This document shows, in pieces, positions 53,751 to 61,446 of a DNA stretch of 64,000 bases; position 1 is the first letter of the stretch, and every line of letters starts with the position of its first letter. Source of the stretch: Arenibaculum pallidiluteum (GTDB lineage Bacteria; Pseudomonadota; Alphaproteobacteria; Azospirillales; Azospirillaceae); NCBI RefSeq assembly GCF_017355985.1, contig NZ_JAFIQU010000022.1:1-64000 (forward strand), written 5' to 3'. A model generated the notes under the pieces. The model had not been told where the DNA came from. It made no database searches and was given only the letters and a program-made list of their open reading frames with translations. Both the position numbers and the translations under genes were made by a program.

Positions 53751-54295
53751 CCAGCACGGAACCCTCCGAGACCAGGGCCGATCCCGCCGAGGACATCGAC
53801 GGCGCGGCCCGCGACGAGGGCTCCACGACCAATGCAGGCAACGCCGCGGAGGACCTGGATCAGGACTCGAAGGAGGCCCAGAGCCAGGATCAGGCCCAGG
53901 ACGAGGATCAGGCCCAGCCCCGGGATGGGGATCAGGCCCAGGACGAGGGCCAGGACCAGCCTCCTTCGACGGAGGCCGGGGACGACGGCGTGGCCGCGGG
54001 TGGCGAGGACGACGACGTCATCGACACGCGTGCGGATGTGGGCGACGGTACGGGGGATAGCGATTCCGACGGCCTCGTCGAGGCCCGGGATGGGGACGGC
54101 GGCCGGAACGCCGACCTCGAAGTCAATGACCCCGCAGATCAGGGGGCGCCCAGGCTCTTCGAGGGCTTCAGTGGAGTGGCCAAGCTGGTCAAGTCCGGCG
54201 ACGTCTGGACCATCGAACTCCCCGACGGACACGGGACGTTCGAGCTCGACGGGTTCTCCGGGCTGAGCAACGCGGATATCCACTTCATCGGATAG
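52886..54295 (+). CDS. Secreted beta-helix protein with acidic low-complexity tail
   Basis: 469 aa. ATG 52886 is preceded by GAGGAAAC. No Sec signal is present. Residues 1-~290 form a right-handed parallel beta-helix of the DUF1565/pectate-lyase-like kind: DLYVSTSGSDSGSGTSSSPF start, GTYEGGF, HIEGFEVDGTNH, and many N-N-x-V-x-D/N turns. Residues ~295-420 are a Gln/Asp/Glu-rich linker (SQDQAQDEDQAQPRDGDQAQ) without RTX repeats. The last ~45 (AKLVKSGDVWTIELPDG ... SNADIHFIG) match the end of its paralogue and probably act as the type I secretion signal. Likely an exopolysaccharide-binding or -modifying protein. No catalytic residues are assignable. Confidence 0.82.
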   Translation: MADLYVSTSGSDSGSGTSSSPFRTIAKASQMAQPGTTVHVAPGTYEGGFSTSKSGTASAPITYVSDVKWGAKIVPPGNSGNGVAWNNRGDYVHIEGFEVDGTNHKSGTPWNFGIYTTGTGSVVEDNKVHDIATRVGNGGSSGGAGIEGDGYYGDTNIKLLNNVVYDIGAGVGSSGTIQGIYHTTTGEVSGNTVHNVAAAGISLWHDARNIEVSGNTVHDSDFGIWVGGGDYVTGDGPADNIRVSDNVIYDNARYGIAEGGDTGRNNVYVNNDVSQNGTDWRLQNGLKPTSTEPSETRADPAEDIDGAARDEGSTTNAGNAAEDLDQDSKEAQSQDQAQDEDQAQPRDGDQAQDEGQDQPPSTEAGDDGVAAGGEDDDVIDTRADVGDGTGDSDSDGLVEARDGDGGRNADLEVNDPADQGAPRLFEGFSGVAKLVKSGDVWTIELPDGHGTFELDGFSGLSNADIHFIG

Positions 54296-54905
54296 CTTCC
54301 GCGGCGTTTTCGCTGGGGGGAGCGTCGCCGGCCCTTGCGGCCGGCGACGCTTCGTCATGCCCGGTCGATTTCCCGCCAGGGCGCTGCCCGATCTGCAAGT
54401 TCCGCATCACCACGGAGCGAGAAAAGTCGCCGCCGACGCCCATGCTCATCCCGAAACTGGAGTATTAATGGAGACGCCAGTTTTGAGGGCAATGAAGTTC
54501 CTGCGAGCAGACCTGAGGAGTCTGAGGGGCTGTCCGAAGATGGCCGCCGTCTAGTGTGCACGTACCGAGTTGCAATCATGAAAAATGCAGATATCCACTT
54601 TATGTCAGAACCTATGACCCGTTTTTGACTCTATCCGTCAGGGGTAATCTGTTCGATACATACGGCGCCTCGGCTTGGAGAGCGGCGCCTCGAACTACCC
54701 GTTCATATGCGCCGAACCTTTCCGTGCCGGCCGAAACCTCCCTCTGCGGAGGAGACGGTTCCGCGACGGACGTGCCACCGGTCTCCAACCCCGGCGGCAT
54801 GCCGAGGTCCGCACGCAACTGAAGACCGGCTGCTGTAGACGGCATGATTTCGCGTCGACCGCGAACCCGTCCGCCGCGCCCGGCCCGCACAGGAAACGAT
54901 TGCAA
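54296..54905. other. Intergenic region between the two beta-helix genes
   Basis: About 610 bp. It holds the terminator hairpin at 54321-54351, a short stretch reading NADIHFM (54584-54606) that echoes the end of gene 1, and from 54794 the duplicated upstream DNA of gene 2. No complete gene was seen. Confidence 0.5.
54321..54351 (+). terminator. Strong hairpin after beta-helix gene 1
   Basis: AGCGTCGCCGGCC-CTTGC-GGCCGGCGACGCT is a perfect 13-bp stem starting about 25 bp after the stop, followed by TCGTCATG. Probable intrinsic-like terminator. Confidence 0.75.
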
Positions 54906-55768
54906 ATGGCTGATCTCTACGTCTCGACGAGTGGTTCGGACAGCGGTTCCGGGACGTCGTCCTCGCCTTTCCGCACGATCGCTAAGGCCGCGCAGGCGGC
55001 CCAGCCCGGGACGACTGTGCATGTCGCGCCCGGCACCTACGAGGGCGGCTTCTCGACCTCGAAGAGCGGCACCGCCTCCGCCCCCATTACCTTCGTCTCG
55101 GACGTGAAGTGGGGCGCCAAGATCGTCCCGCCGGCCAGCTCGGGCAACGGCGTCGCCTGGAACAACAGCGGCGACTACGTGCACATCAAGGGCTTCGAGG
55201 TCGACGGCACGAACCACAAGTCCGGCACGCCGTGGAACTTCGGCATCTACACCACCGGCACCGGCTCGGTGGTCGAGGGCAACAAGGTCCATGATATCGC
55301 CACCCGGGTTGGCACCGGCGGCTCCAGCGGCGGCGCCGGCATCGAGGGCGACGGCTATTACGGCGACACCAACATCAAGCTGCTGAACAACGTCGTCTAC
55401 GACATCGGCGCGGGCGTCGGCTCCAGCGGCACCATCCAGGGCATCTATCACACCACGACCGGCGAAGTGTCGGGCAACCTGATCCACAACGTCGCGGCAG
55501 CGGGCATCAGCCTGTGGCACGATCCCCGGAACATCGACGTCGTCAACAACACCGTGTTCCAGTCCGACATGGGCATCTGGGTCGGTGCGGGCGACCACGT
55601 GACGGGCTCGGCCCCGGCCGACAACATCCGCGTGCTCAACAACCTCGTCTACGACAACGCCCGCTACGGCATCGTCGAGGGCGGCCAGACCGGCACGAAC
55701 AACGTCTACGACAACAACCTCGTCTATGACAGCGGCACGAACTGGCGGCTGCAGAACGGATTGAAGCA
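54794..55768 (+). repeat. Direct duplication, copy 2 (upstream DNA plus beta-helix domain)
   Basis: Partner of the copy at 52767-53750. In the first ~192 residues of the coding part I count nine amino-acid differences. In the next ~97 there are about 26. Confidence 0.85.
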
Positions 55769-56666
55769 CACGGACACGATCACGGCCGATCCGAAGTTCG
55801 TGAACTACAAGGCCGATGGGTCGGGCGACTATCATCTCGCCACCGGGTCTCCGGCGATCAACACGGGCACCAGCACCAAGCTGACCTCGACGGATCTCGA
55901 CGGCCAGGCCCGCGTCCAGGGCTCGGCACCCGATATCGGCGCCTACGAGTACAAGGCGACCACCCAGGCGCCGACGCCGACGCCGACGCCGACGCCCACC
56001 CCCAGCCCCACGCCGACCCCGGCGCCGACCACGTCCGTTCCGACGACCGCCCCCAAGGGCAGCTGGTCGGAGACTCCCACCGCCACGAAGGCGATCGACG
56101 GGACCGTCAACAACGAGACGCTGTATGGCACCAGCGCGAACGAAATCCTCGGCGGCAACGGCGGGGACGACAAGATGGTCGGGGGCGGCGGCCACGATAC
56201 CTACGTCGTCAGCAGCTACGGCGACACGATCGTCGAGTACGGCAGTGGCGGCGTCGACGTGGTGCACCAGTACGTGAAGACCTATACCCTGCCGGCGAAC
56301 GTCAACAACCTGATCGTCAAGATCAACTACGGCGCGACGGCGACCGGCAACTCCGCCGACAACATCATCACGGGCGGCACCGGCAACGACGTCATCAACG
56401 GCGGCGGCGGGCGCGACAAGACGATCGGCGGCGGCGGCTACGACACCTTCGTGCTCCGCAAGGGCCAGGCACACGGCGATCTGATCACCGACTTCAATGG
56501 CAATGGTGACCAGGCCGGCGACGTGCTCCGCCTCGAGGGCTACGGCACGGGCGCCAAGCTGGTCCATGCCGGGGACGTGTGGACGATCCAGTACAGCGGC
56601 GGCCAGGAGACCTTCGAGATCGACGGTGTCACCAGCCTCCACGGCACGGACGTTCTCTACGCCTGA
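54906..56666 (+). CDS. Secreted beta-helix protein with Pro-Thr linker and RTX repeats
   Basis: 586 aa from ATG 54906 (AGGAAACG upstream); the frame is open to 54675 but only from the duplicated upstream DNA. Residues 1-~350 form a right-handed beta-helix ending GSAPDIGAYEYK, the usual end of DUF1565/PbH1 domains. A Pro-Thr linker lies at ~355-375. RTX-type repeats follow (ETLYGTSANEILGGNGGDDK, NIITGGTGNDVINGGGGRDK) and the M10_C-like end DLITDFNGNGDQAGDVLRLE. The tail FEIDGVTSLHGTDVLYA completes a type I secretion signal. Beta-helix plus RTX is the architecture of AlgE-type mannuronan epimerases, but the AlgE catalytic motif was not recognised. Confidence 0.88.
   Translation: MADLYVSTSGSDSGSGTSSSPFRTIAKAAQAAQPGTTVHVAPGTYEGGFSTSKSGTASAPITFVSDVKWGAKIVPPASSGNGVAWNNSGDYVHIKGFEVDGTNHKSGTPWNFGIYTTGTGSVVEGNKVHDIATRVGTGGSSGGAGIEGDGYYGDTNIKLLNNVVYDIGAGVGSSGTIQGIYHTTTGEVSGNLIHNVAAAGISLWHDPRNIDVVNNTVFQSDMGIWVGAGDHVTGSAPADNIRVLNNLVYDNARYGIVEGGQTGTNNVYDNNLVYDSGTNWRLQNGLKHTDTITADPKFVNYKADGSGDYHLATGSPAINTGTSTKLTSTDLDGQARVQGSAPDIGAYEYKATTQAPTPTPTPTPTPSPTPTPAPTTSVPTTAPKGSWSETPTATKAIDGTVNNETLYGTSANEILGGNGGDDKMVGGGGHDTYVVSSYGDTIVEYGSGGVDVVHQYVKTYTLPANVNNLIVKINYGATATGNSADNIITGGTGNDVINGGGGRDKTIGGGGYDTFVLRKGQAHGDLITDFNGNGDQAGDVLRLEGYGTGAKLVHAGDVWTIQYSGGQETFEIDGVTSLHGTDVLYA
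55969..56028 (+). repeat. Pro-Thr coding microsatellite
   Basis: A tract of CCGACG/CCCACC units encodes the PTPTPTPTPSPTPTPAP linker between beta-helix and RTX parts. Such repeats change length easily by slippage. Confidence 0.8.
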
Positions 56667-57106
56667 TGACATCCCGGGACGTCGGCCTTCCCGCAAGGGA
56701 GCCGACGGATCCGAAACGATAGAAACGCCGGCGGTCCCCGTGACCGCCGGCGTTTCGTCATGAGCGACACCCAACCTTCTTCCAGGCTCCACCGCCGTCT
56801 CCGGATCCGGGGTCGTGACGATCGGCGCTGTGCGGGAGCGCGCCAGGGTCCTTTCGGTGCTGTCCGGCAATCATCGATCCTGGAAGTCCGTAGCGTCTTT
56901 CCGTATTATCTTTTTCTTTTCTGTCGTGCCGGGTGATTAAGATCACCAAGCGAGCGATCCGCCGCAGCACCGCCGTGCAGCGGCCCGCCCAGTTCGAAAG
57001 GAGCCAGGGGCCGGGGACCGCATAGGAGAGAACGCCCGCGCCGAAGCAGCCGCCTGCGACGCGGACATGCCTGCGAACGACGGCAGGGCGAGAAAGGGAC
57101 GCCGAC
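56667..57106. other. Intergenic region before orphan orfA
   Basis: About 440 bp with the terminator at 56722-56756. No gene was recognised; frames on the minus strand are Arg-rich noise. No IS3 terminal inverted repeat was found. Confidence 0.45.
56722..56756 (+). terminator. Perfect 15-bp hairpin after beta-helix gene 2
   Basis: GAAACGCCGGCGGTC-CCCGT-GACCGCCGGCGTTTC begins about 55 bp after the stop and is followed by GTCATG, like the hairpin after gene 1. The A-rich 5' arm gives T-rich ends typical of a terminator. Confidence 0.85.
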
Positions 57107-57364
57107 ATGCGACGCAGCCGGTTCAGCGTGGAGCGGATGAAGGAGATCCTGCGCGAACAGGAAAGCGGTGCGACCGTCGGCGAAATCTGCCGCCGGCACG
57201 GCATCAGCGAGTCGACCTTCTACAATTGGAAGCAGCGGCTCGGAAACCACCGGACGGTGGAGGCGCGACGATTGAAGGCGCTCAAGGAGGAGAATGCGCG
57301 CCTGAAGAGGCTGCTGGCCGAGGCGATGCTCGAGAACGCAAGGCTGAAGGACCATAAGCACTGA
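57107..57364 (+). CDS. Orphan IS3-family OrfA (HTH plus leucine zipper)
   Basis: 85 aa. The HTH is FSVERMKEILREQESGATVG, then EICRRHGISESTFYNWKQRL; a coiled coil RRLKALKEENARLKRLLAEA follows. This is IS3 OrfA (InsE-like), normally 85-90 aa and followed by OrfB through a -1 frameshift. Here the frame stops at DHKH and no OrfB sequence or terminal repeat follows. It is intact with a plausible ATG. It could be a very recently stranded IS gene or a DNA-binding protein kept by the host next to the polysaccharide genes. Confidence 0.8.
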   Translation: MRRSRFSVERMKEILREQESGATVGEICRRHGISESTFYNWKQRLGNHRTVEARRLKALKEENARLKRLLAEAMLENARLKDHKH

Positions 57365-57401
57365 AGCCGATGCCGTTTTCCCTGCCTCCCGGCCCGCCGC
57401 T

Positions 57402-58250
57402 TCATCGGGCGGGCCGCTCCGGAGCGCTCGCGGGATGTCGAGGCTTCAGCAGCGAGGACAGGACCGCGCCTTGCGGAAGAACCCGGCAGAGCAGGCGATC
57501 CAGGACGTGCAATGCGTCGTTCACGACCTCCAGCCCAGTAGGCTCGCTCCTAGCCAGCAGCCTGGCCGACCCGAAGTTGAGGCATCCGAAGGCCGCCATC
57601 CTGACCTCGTATCCGGCCAGAGCGGCCACGAAGGCTTCGGGGCGGAAATACGTCCACCTGTTCCGCCCGGCGCCGAAGCGCTTGCGAAGCCGATCGACGG
57701 CGCCGACATGGCCGTTGTCGAGGGTGATGATGCTCCCTCCGCGGGTGAGGTGGCCCGCGATCCCGCCCACGGCCGCCGCAAGGGCGCCGTAGTCGTCGTC
57801 CCGGCAGAGCCCGCCCAGCACCGACTTCATCACGATGAGGTCGTATTCGCCGGGGATGTCCCGCGCGTCGATCTCGACCAGCGGAACGGGCGGAAGGGCG
57901 TATTTCTCGGACACGGCCAGCAGGCGGCCGTTCCGCACCGCCTCCTCCGGAACGCCATAATAGGAGCACGTCGTCTCGGCCCCCATGGCCGCAAAGATCG
58001 GGGCCAGACACGACTCCCGCCCGGCCCCCAGTTCCAGCACCCTCGCGCCCGCAAGGTCCGCAGGCAGCCACGTCAGGGCGAACTCGGCGGCATCGGCCCA
58101 GACCTTCCTGTTCCAGCCGCAGCAATCCTCGACGAGCGCGCGAAACCGCCCCGCTCCATCGGGCGTTTTCCTTTTGGCCCGCGGATCGGCTTTGCGCGTG
58201 GGGCCCGATCCCGGGGCCCGCCCGGATCCAGCGATGGCGCGAACATCCAT
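57402..58250 (-). CDS. SAM-dependent methyltransferase in the polysaccharide locus
   Basis: 282 aa. SAM motif I is ARVLELGAGRESCLAP (~68-83), followed by VEIDARDIPGEYDLIVMKSV (motif II/III region) and GGSIITLDNGH (motif IV-V). The N-terminal 35 residues are basic and probably disordered. No membrane segment is seen. It probably methylates a sugar or lipid intermediate of the neighbouring locus. It is divergent from the nucleotide-sugar dehydrogenase, with an 8-bp-arm dyad between them. Confidence 0.82.
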   Translation of the reverse strand: MDVRAIAGSGRAPGSGPTRKADPRAKRKTPDGAGRFRALVEDCCGWNRKVWADAAEFALTWLPADLAGARVLELGAGRESCLAPIFAAMGAETTCSYYGVPEEAVRNGRLLAVSEKYALPPVPLVEIDARDIPGEYDLIVMKSVLGGLCRDDDYGALAAAVGGIAGHLTRGGSIITLDNGHVGAVDRLRKRFGAGRNRWTYFRPEAFVAALAGYEVRMAAFGCLNFGSARLLARSEPTGLEVVNDALHVLDRLLCRVLPQGAVLSSLLKPRHPASAPERPAR

Positions 58251-58312
58251 ATCTCTCGGTCCTGTCTCCCGCGGTCGCCCGCCCTGTCGGCGTAATGCCG
58301 GTCCAACGGCTT

Positions 58313-58338
58313 CTTATTGGCCCTTGATTGCCAATAAG
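58313..58338. promoter_or_regulatory. Perfect dyad in the divergent promoter of the polysaccharide operon
   Basis: CTTATTGG-(10)-CCAATAAG has perfect 8-base arms. It lies 63 bp upstream of the methyltransferase start and about 98 bp before the dehydrogenase start, in locally AT-rich DNA. This is a good candidate for a regulator-binding site controlling both directions. Confidence 0.55.
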
Positions 58339-58435
58339 ATCATCTTTACGGACCGATAACAACAAGATACCTTTTCGCCAGAAATCTTTTCGTCCGCCCA
58401 CTCGCGGGCCAGGCAACCGGCAGCAGAGGGAACAC

Positions 58436-59848
58436 ATGGATCGCATCGAGACGATCGGGCGCAGGCCTCAGGACGCCATTGCCCCAACGGAAAGGCGCGC
58501 CGCCGCAACCTCCGCCGATGTCGAGGACCTGCTCCGCAAGTTCAGGGAGCGCGAGGCGCGCATCGGCGTCGTCGGCCTCGGCTATGTCGGCCTGCCCCTG
58601 TCCCTGGCGGCATGCGAGGCGGGATACAGCGTCGTCGGCTTCGACATCAACGAACAGGTGGTCGAGGAGCTCAATGGCGCGCATAGCCCGTTCCCGCATA
58701 TCGCAGCGGAGCGGATCCAGGCCGCACGCAAGGATGACCGGTTCGTCGCGACCGGCAACGGCCCGCTCCTCGGCGAGGTCGATGCCATCCTGATCTGCGT
58801 TCCGACGCCGCTCGGCCCGCACCGTGAGCCCGACCTGTCCTTCGTCGTCGCGACGGCCGAGACCGTGGCCCAGCATCTGCGGCCGGGCCAGCTCGTGGTC
58901 CTCGAATCGACGACCTATCCCGGCACCACGCGCGAGGTGGTGAAGCCCATTCTGGAGGCGACCGGGCTGCGCTCGGGCATCGATTTCTTCCTGGCCTATT
59001 CGCCCGAGCGCGAGGATCCCGGCAATCTCGACTTCCAGACCTCGCGCATTCCGAAGGTCGTCGCAGGCGACGGCGAGGCCGCGTTGCGCCTGGCCTCGAC
59101 GATGTACCAGCAATTCGTCATCAGCACCGTGCCGGTCTCCTCGCCGGAGACGGCCGAGGCGGTCAAGCTGACTGAGAACGTCTTCCGTGCGGTGAACATC
59201 GCGCTGGTCAACGAGCTGAAGACCGTCTACGGCGCTATTGGCGTCGACATCTTCGAGGTCGTCGACGCCGCCAGCACAAAGCCCTTCGGCTACATGCCCT
59301 TCTATCCCGGTCCCGGCCTGGGAGGGCACTGCATCCCCATCGACCCCTTCTACCTGACCTGGAAGGCCCGGGAGCTCGGCATATCCACCCGCTTCATCGA
59401 GCTCGCGGGGGAGGTCAACACGAGCATGCCGCGCTATGTCGTGGACCGGCTGCGCGAGGAGCTGGACCGCCGATACGCGAAGGCGCTCTCGGGAGCCCGC
59501 ATCCTGGTGGTCGGCATCGCCTACAAGAAGAACGTCGCCGACCTGCGGGAAAGCCCCGCCCTGACGATCATGGAGCTTCTGGATGCGCTCGGCGCGCGGG
59601 TCGACTACCACGATCCCCATTTCCCGATGATTCCCCCGACGCGTCGGCATGCGGCGCTCGCCGGCAAGGCCGTCATTCCGCTCGAGCCCTGCTATCTCGC
59701 CCGGTATGACGCGGTCGTGATCGTCACGGACCATGACGAGGTCGACTACCTGACGCTCCTGCGGTACTCGAAACTGGTCGTCGACACCCGGAACGTCGTG
59801 GCGGGCCTTGCCGGCCCCGAGCACGCAAGCGTGGTGGTCAAGGCATGA
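58436..59848 (+). CDS. UDP-N-acetylglucosamine 6-dehydrogenase (WbpA-like)
   Basis: 470 aa from ATG 58436 (AGAGGG upstream); a longer frame to 58328 crosses the promoter. The N-terminal Rossmann domain is IGVVGLGYVGLPLSLAACEA; active-site segments are LESTTYPGTT, YSPEREDPGN, EAVKLTENVFRAVNIALVNE, then the catalytic Cys in GPGLGGHCIPIDPFYLTWK. The C-terminal domain contains VGIAYKKNVADLRESPAL. The PGLGGHCIPIDP/YSPERxDPGN pattern marks WbpA/WecC-type enzymes that oxidise UDP-GlcNAc to UDP-GlcNAcA with NAD. First of three genes with 4-base overlaps. Confidence 0.92.
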   Translation: MDRIETIGRRPQDAIAPTERRAAATSADVEDLLRKFREREARIGVVGLGYVGLPLSLAACEAGYSVVGFDINEQVVEELNGAHSPFPHIAAERIQAARKDDRFVATGNGPLLGEVDAILICVPTPLGPHREPDLSFVVATAETVAQHLRPGQLVVLESTTYPGTTREVVKPILEATGLRSGIDFFLAYSPEREDPGNLDFQTSRIPKVVAGDGEAALRLASTMYQQFVISTVPVSSPETAEAVKLTENVFRAVNIALVNELKTVYGAIGVDIFEVVDAASTKPFGYMPFYPGPGLGGHCIPIDPFYLTWKARELGISTRFIELAGEVNTSMPRYVVDRLREELDRRYAKALSGARILVVGIAYKKNVADLRESPALTIMELLDALGARVDYHDPHFPMIPPTRRHAALAGKAVIPLEPCYLARYDAVVIVTDHDEVDYLTLLRYSKLVVDTRNVVAGLAGPEHASVVVKA

Positions 59849-61446
59849 CGTCGCCCCGGACGGACGGGGCCGCGGCCCCGCGCGTCGCCGTGGTCGGATG
59901 CGGCTACTGGGGACGCAACCTGGTCAGGAACTTTCACGAACTCGGCGCCCTCGCCGCGGTGTCCGAGGCCGATCCCCAGCGCGCCGCCGAGCTGGAAGGC
60001 CGTTTCGGCGTCCCGTCGCTTGCCTTCGAGGATGTCCTGCTGCGGCCGGACATCGAGGGCGTCGCGATCGCGACGCCGGCAGGCAGCCATGCGGCCCTGG
60101 CGCTGCGCGCGCTCGATGCCGGGAAGCACGTCTTCGTCGAGAAGCCCCTGGCGCTGAAGGTCGAGGATGCGGAACGCGTGCGCTCCGCGGCGAAGGCGCG
60201 CGACCGGGTCGTCATGGTCGGGCATCTCCTGCGATACCACCCGGCATTCATCGAACTGCACCGGCAGGTCGCCGAGGGTAGGCTCGGCAGGCTCCGGTAC
60301 ATCTACTCGAACCGTCTGAACCTCGGCCGCTTCCGCCGCGAGGAGGACGTGTTCTGGAGCTTCGCCCCCCACGACCTGTCCATGATCATCGCGCTGGCCG
60401 GCACGGAACCGGACCGGGTCGAATCCGTCGGCTGCGGCTATCTGCACGAGACGATCGCGGACGTCACCACGACCCACCTGCGGTTTCCCGGCGGCCTGAA
60501 CGCCCACATCTTCGTGTCCTGGCTGCACCCCTTCAAGGAGCAGAAGCTCGTCGTCGTCGGCGAGGAGGGCATGGCCGTCTTCGACGACCGCGCGCCCTGG
60601 CCGGGAAAGCTGGTGCTGTACCCCCACCGCATCGCCTGGCGCGGCGGCGCCCCCGAGCCGGTTCCCGCCGACGCGCAGCCCGTCGCGATCGAGCCGACCG
60701 AGCCGCTGCGCATGGAATGCCTGCACTTCCTCGATTGCGCGCGCGAGAACCGCAGGCCCGTCACGGATCTCCGCGACGGGATCGGCGTCCTGCGCGTCCT
60801 GGATGCGGCCCGGCGATCGCTCGGGACCGGCGGGCCGGTGTCTCTGATGCAAGATGCCGCGGGGGCACCCTATTTCGTGCATCCCTCCTCCTTCGTGGAC
60901 GAGGAATGCAGCATCGGCCCCGGCACGCGGATCTGGCACTTCAGCCACATCCTCCCGGGCTCCCGGATCGGCCGGGACTGCACCATCGGCCAGAACGTCG
61001 CGATCGGACCGGACGTCACCGTCGGCGACGGCTGCAAGATCCAGAACAACGTCAGCCTCTACAAGGGCGTGCGGCTCGGCGACGGGGTGTTCTGCGGGCC
61101 GTCCTGCGTCTTCACGAACGTGAACACGCCCCGGGCCGAGGTGGACCGCAAGGCGGACTTCCGCCCGACGCCGGTCGGGCGCGGGGCGACGATCGGCGCG
61201 AACGCGACGGTCGTCTGCGGCCACAGCCTGGGAGACTACTGCTTCGTCGCGGCCGGCGCGGTGGTCACGCGCGACGTGCCCGCCCACGCGCTCGTCGCAG
61301 GCAATCCGGCACGGCAGATCGGCTGGGTCAGCCACGCCGGGGAGCGCCTGGGGGAGGATCTCGTCTGCCCGCGCACCGGAGCCCGCTACGAGATCGACGG
61401 AGAAGGACGGCTCGTCGAGGCCACCGAGGTCAGGAGGATCGCATGA
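59845..61446 (+). CDS. Fused Gfo/Idh oxidoreductase and left-handed beta-helix N-acetyltransferase (WbpB::WbpD)
   Basis: 533 aa. Its ATG overlaps the WbpA-like stop (ATGA). Residues ~13-320 are a Gfo/Idh/MocA dehydrogenase: VAVVGCGYWGRNLVRNFHEL, AGKHVFVEKPLAL (catalytic Lys), VGHLLRYHPAF and FAPHDLSMI. It should oxidise C3 of UDP-GlcNAcA. Residues ~345-500 are hexapeptide repeats (CSIGPGTRIWHFSHILPGSR, CTIGQNVAIGPDVTVGDGCK, NNVSLYKGVRLGDGVFCGPS), a WbpD-type acetyl-CoA N-acetyltransferase. The two enzymes are normally separate. The fusion seems genuine because it is one open frame without a break. Confidence 0.9.
   Translation: MTSPRTDGAAAPRVAVVGCGYWGRNLVRNFHELGALAAVSEADPQRAAELEGRFGVPSLAFEDVLLRPDIEGVAIATPAGSHAALALRALDAGKHVFVEKPLALKVEDAERVRSAAKARDRVVMVGHLLRYHPAFIELHRQVAEGRLGRLRYIYSNRLNLGRFRREEDVFWSFAPHDLSMIIALAGTEPDRVESVGCGYLHETIADVTTTHLRFPGGLNAHIFVSWLHPFKEQKLVVVGEEGMAVFDDRAPWPGKLVLYPHRIAWRGGAPEPVPADAQPVAIEPTEPLRMECLHFLDCARENRRPVTDLRDGIGVLRVLDAARRSLGTGGPVSLMQDAAGAPYFVHPSSFVDEECSIGPGTRIWHFSHILPGSRIGRDCTIGQNVAIGPDVTVGDGCKIQNNVSLYKGVRLGDGVFCGPSCVFTNVNTPRAEVDRKADFRPTPVGRGATIGANATVVCGHSLGDYCFVAAGAVVTRDVPAHALVAGNPARQIGWVSHAGERLGEDLVCPRTGARYEIDGEGRLVEATEVRRIA

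Noticed and set aside
54612-56870. Very long open frame (about 750 codons) on the minus strand opposite beta-helix gene 2
   Set aside because: Val/Asp/Arg-biased composition mirrors the GC-rich sense codons; no motif, and the sense strand has clear beta-helix and RTX domains.
57107-57364. Complete IS3 insertion sequence
   Set aside because: Only OrfA is present; no OrfB, no DDE motif and no terminal inverted repeats on either side.
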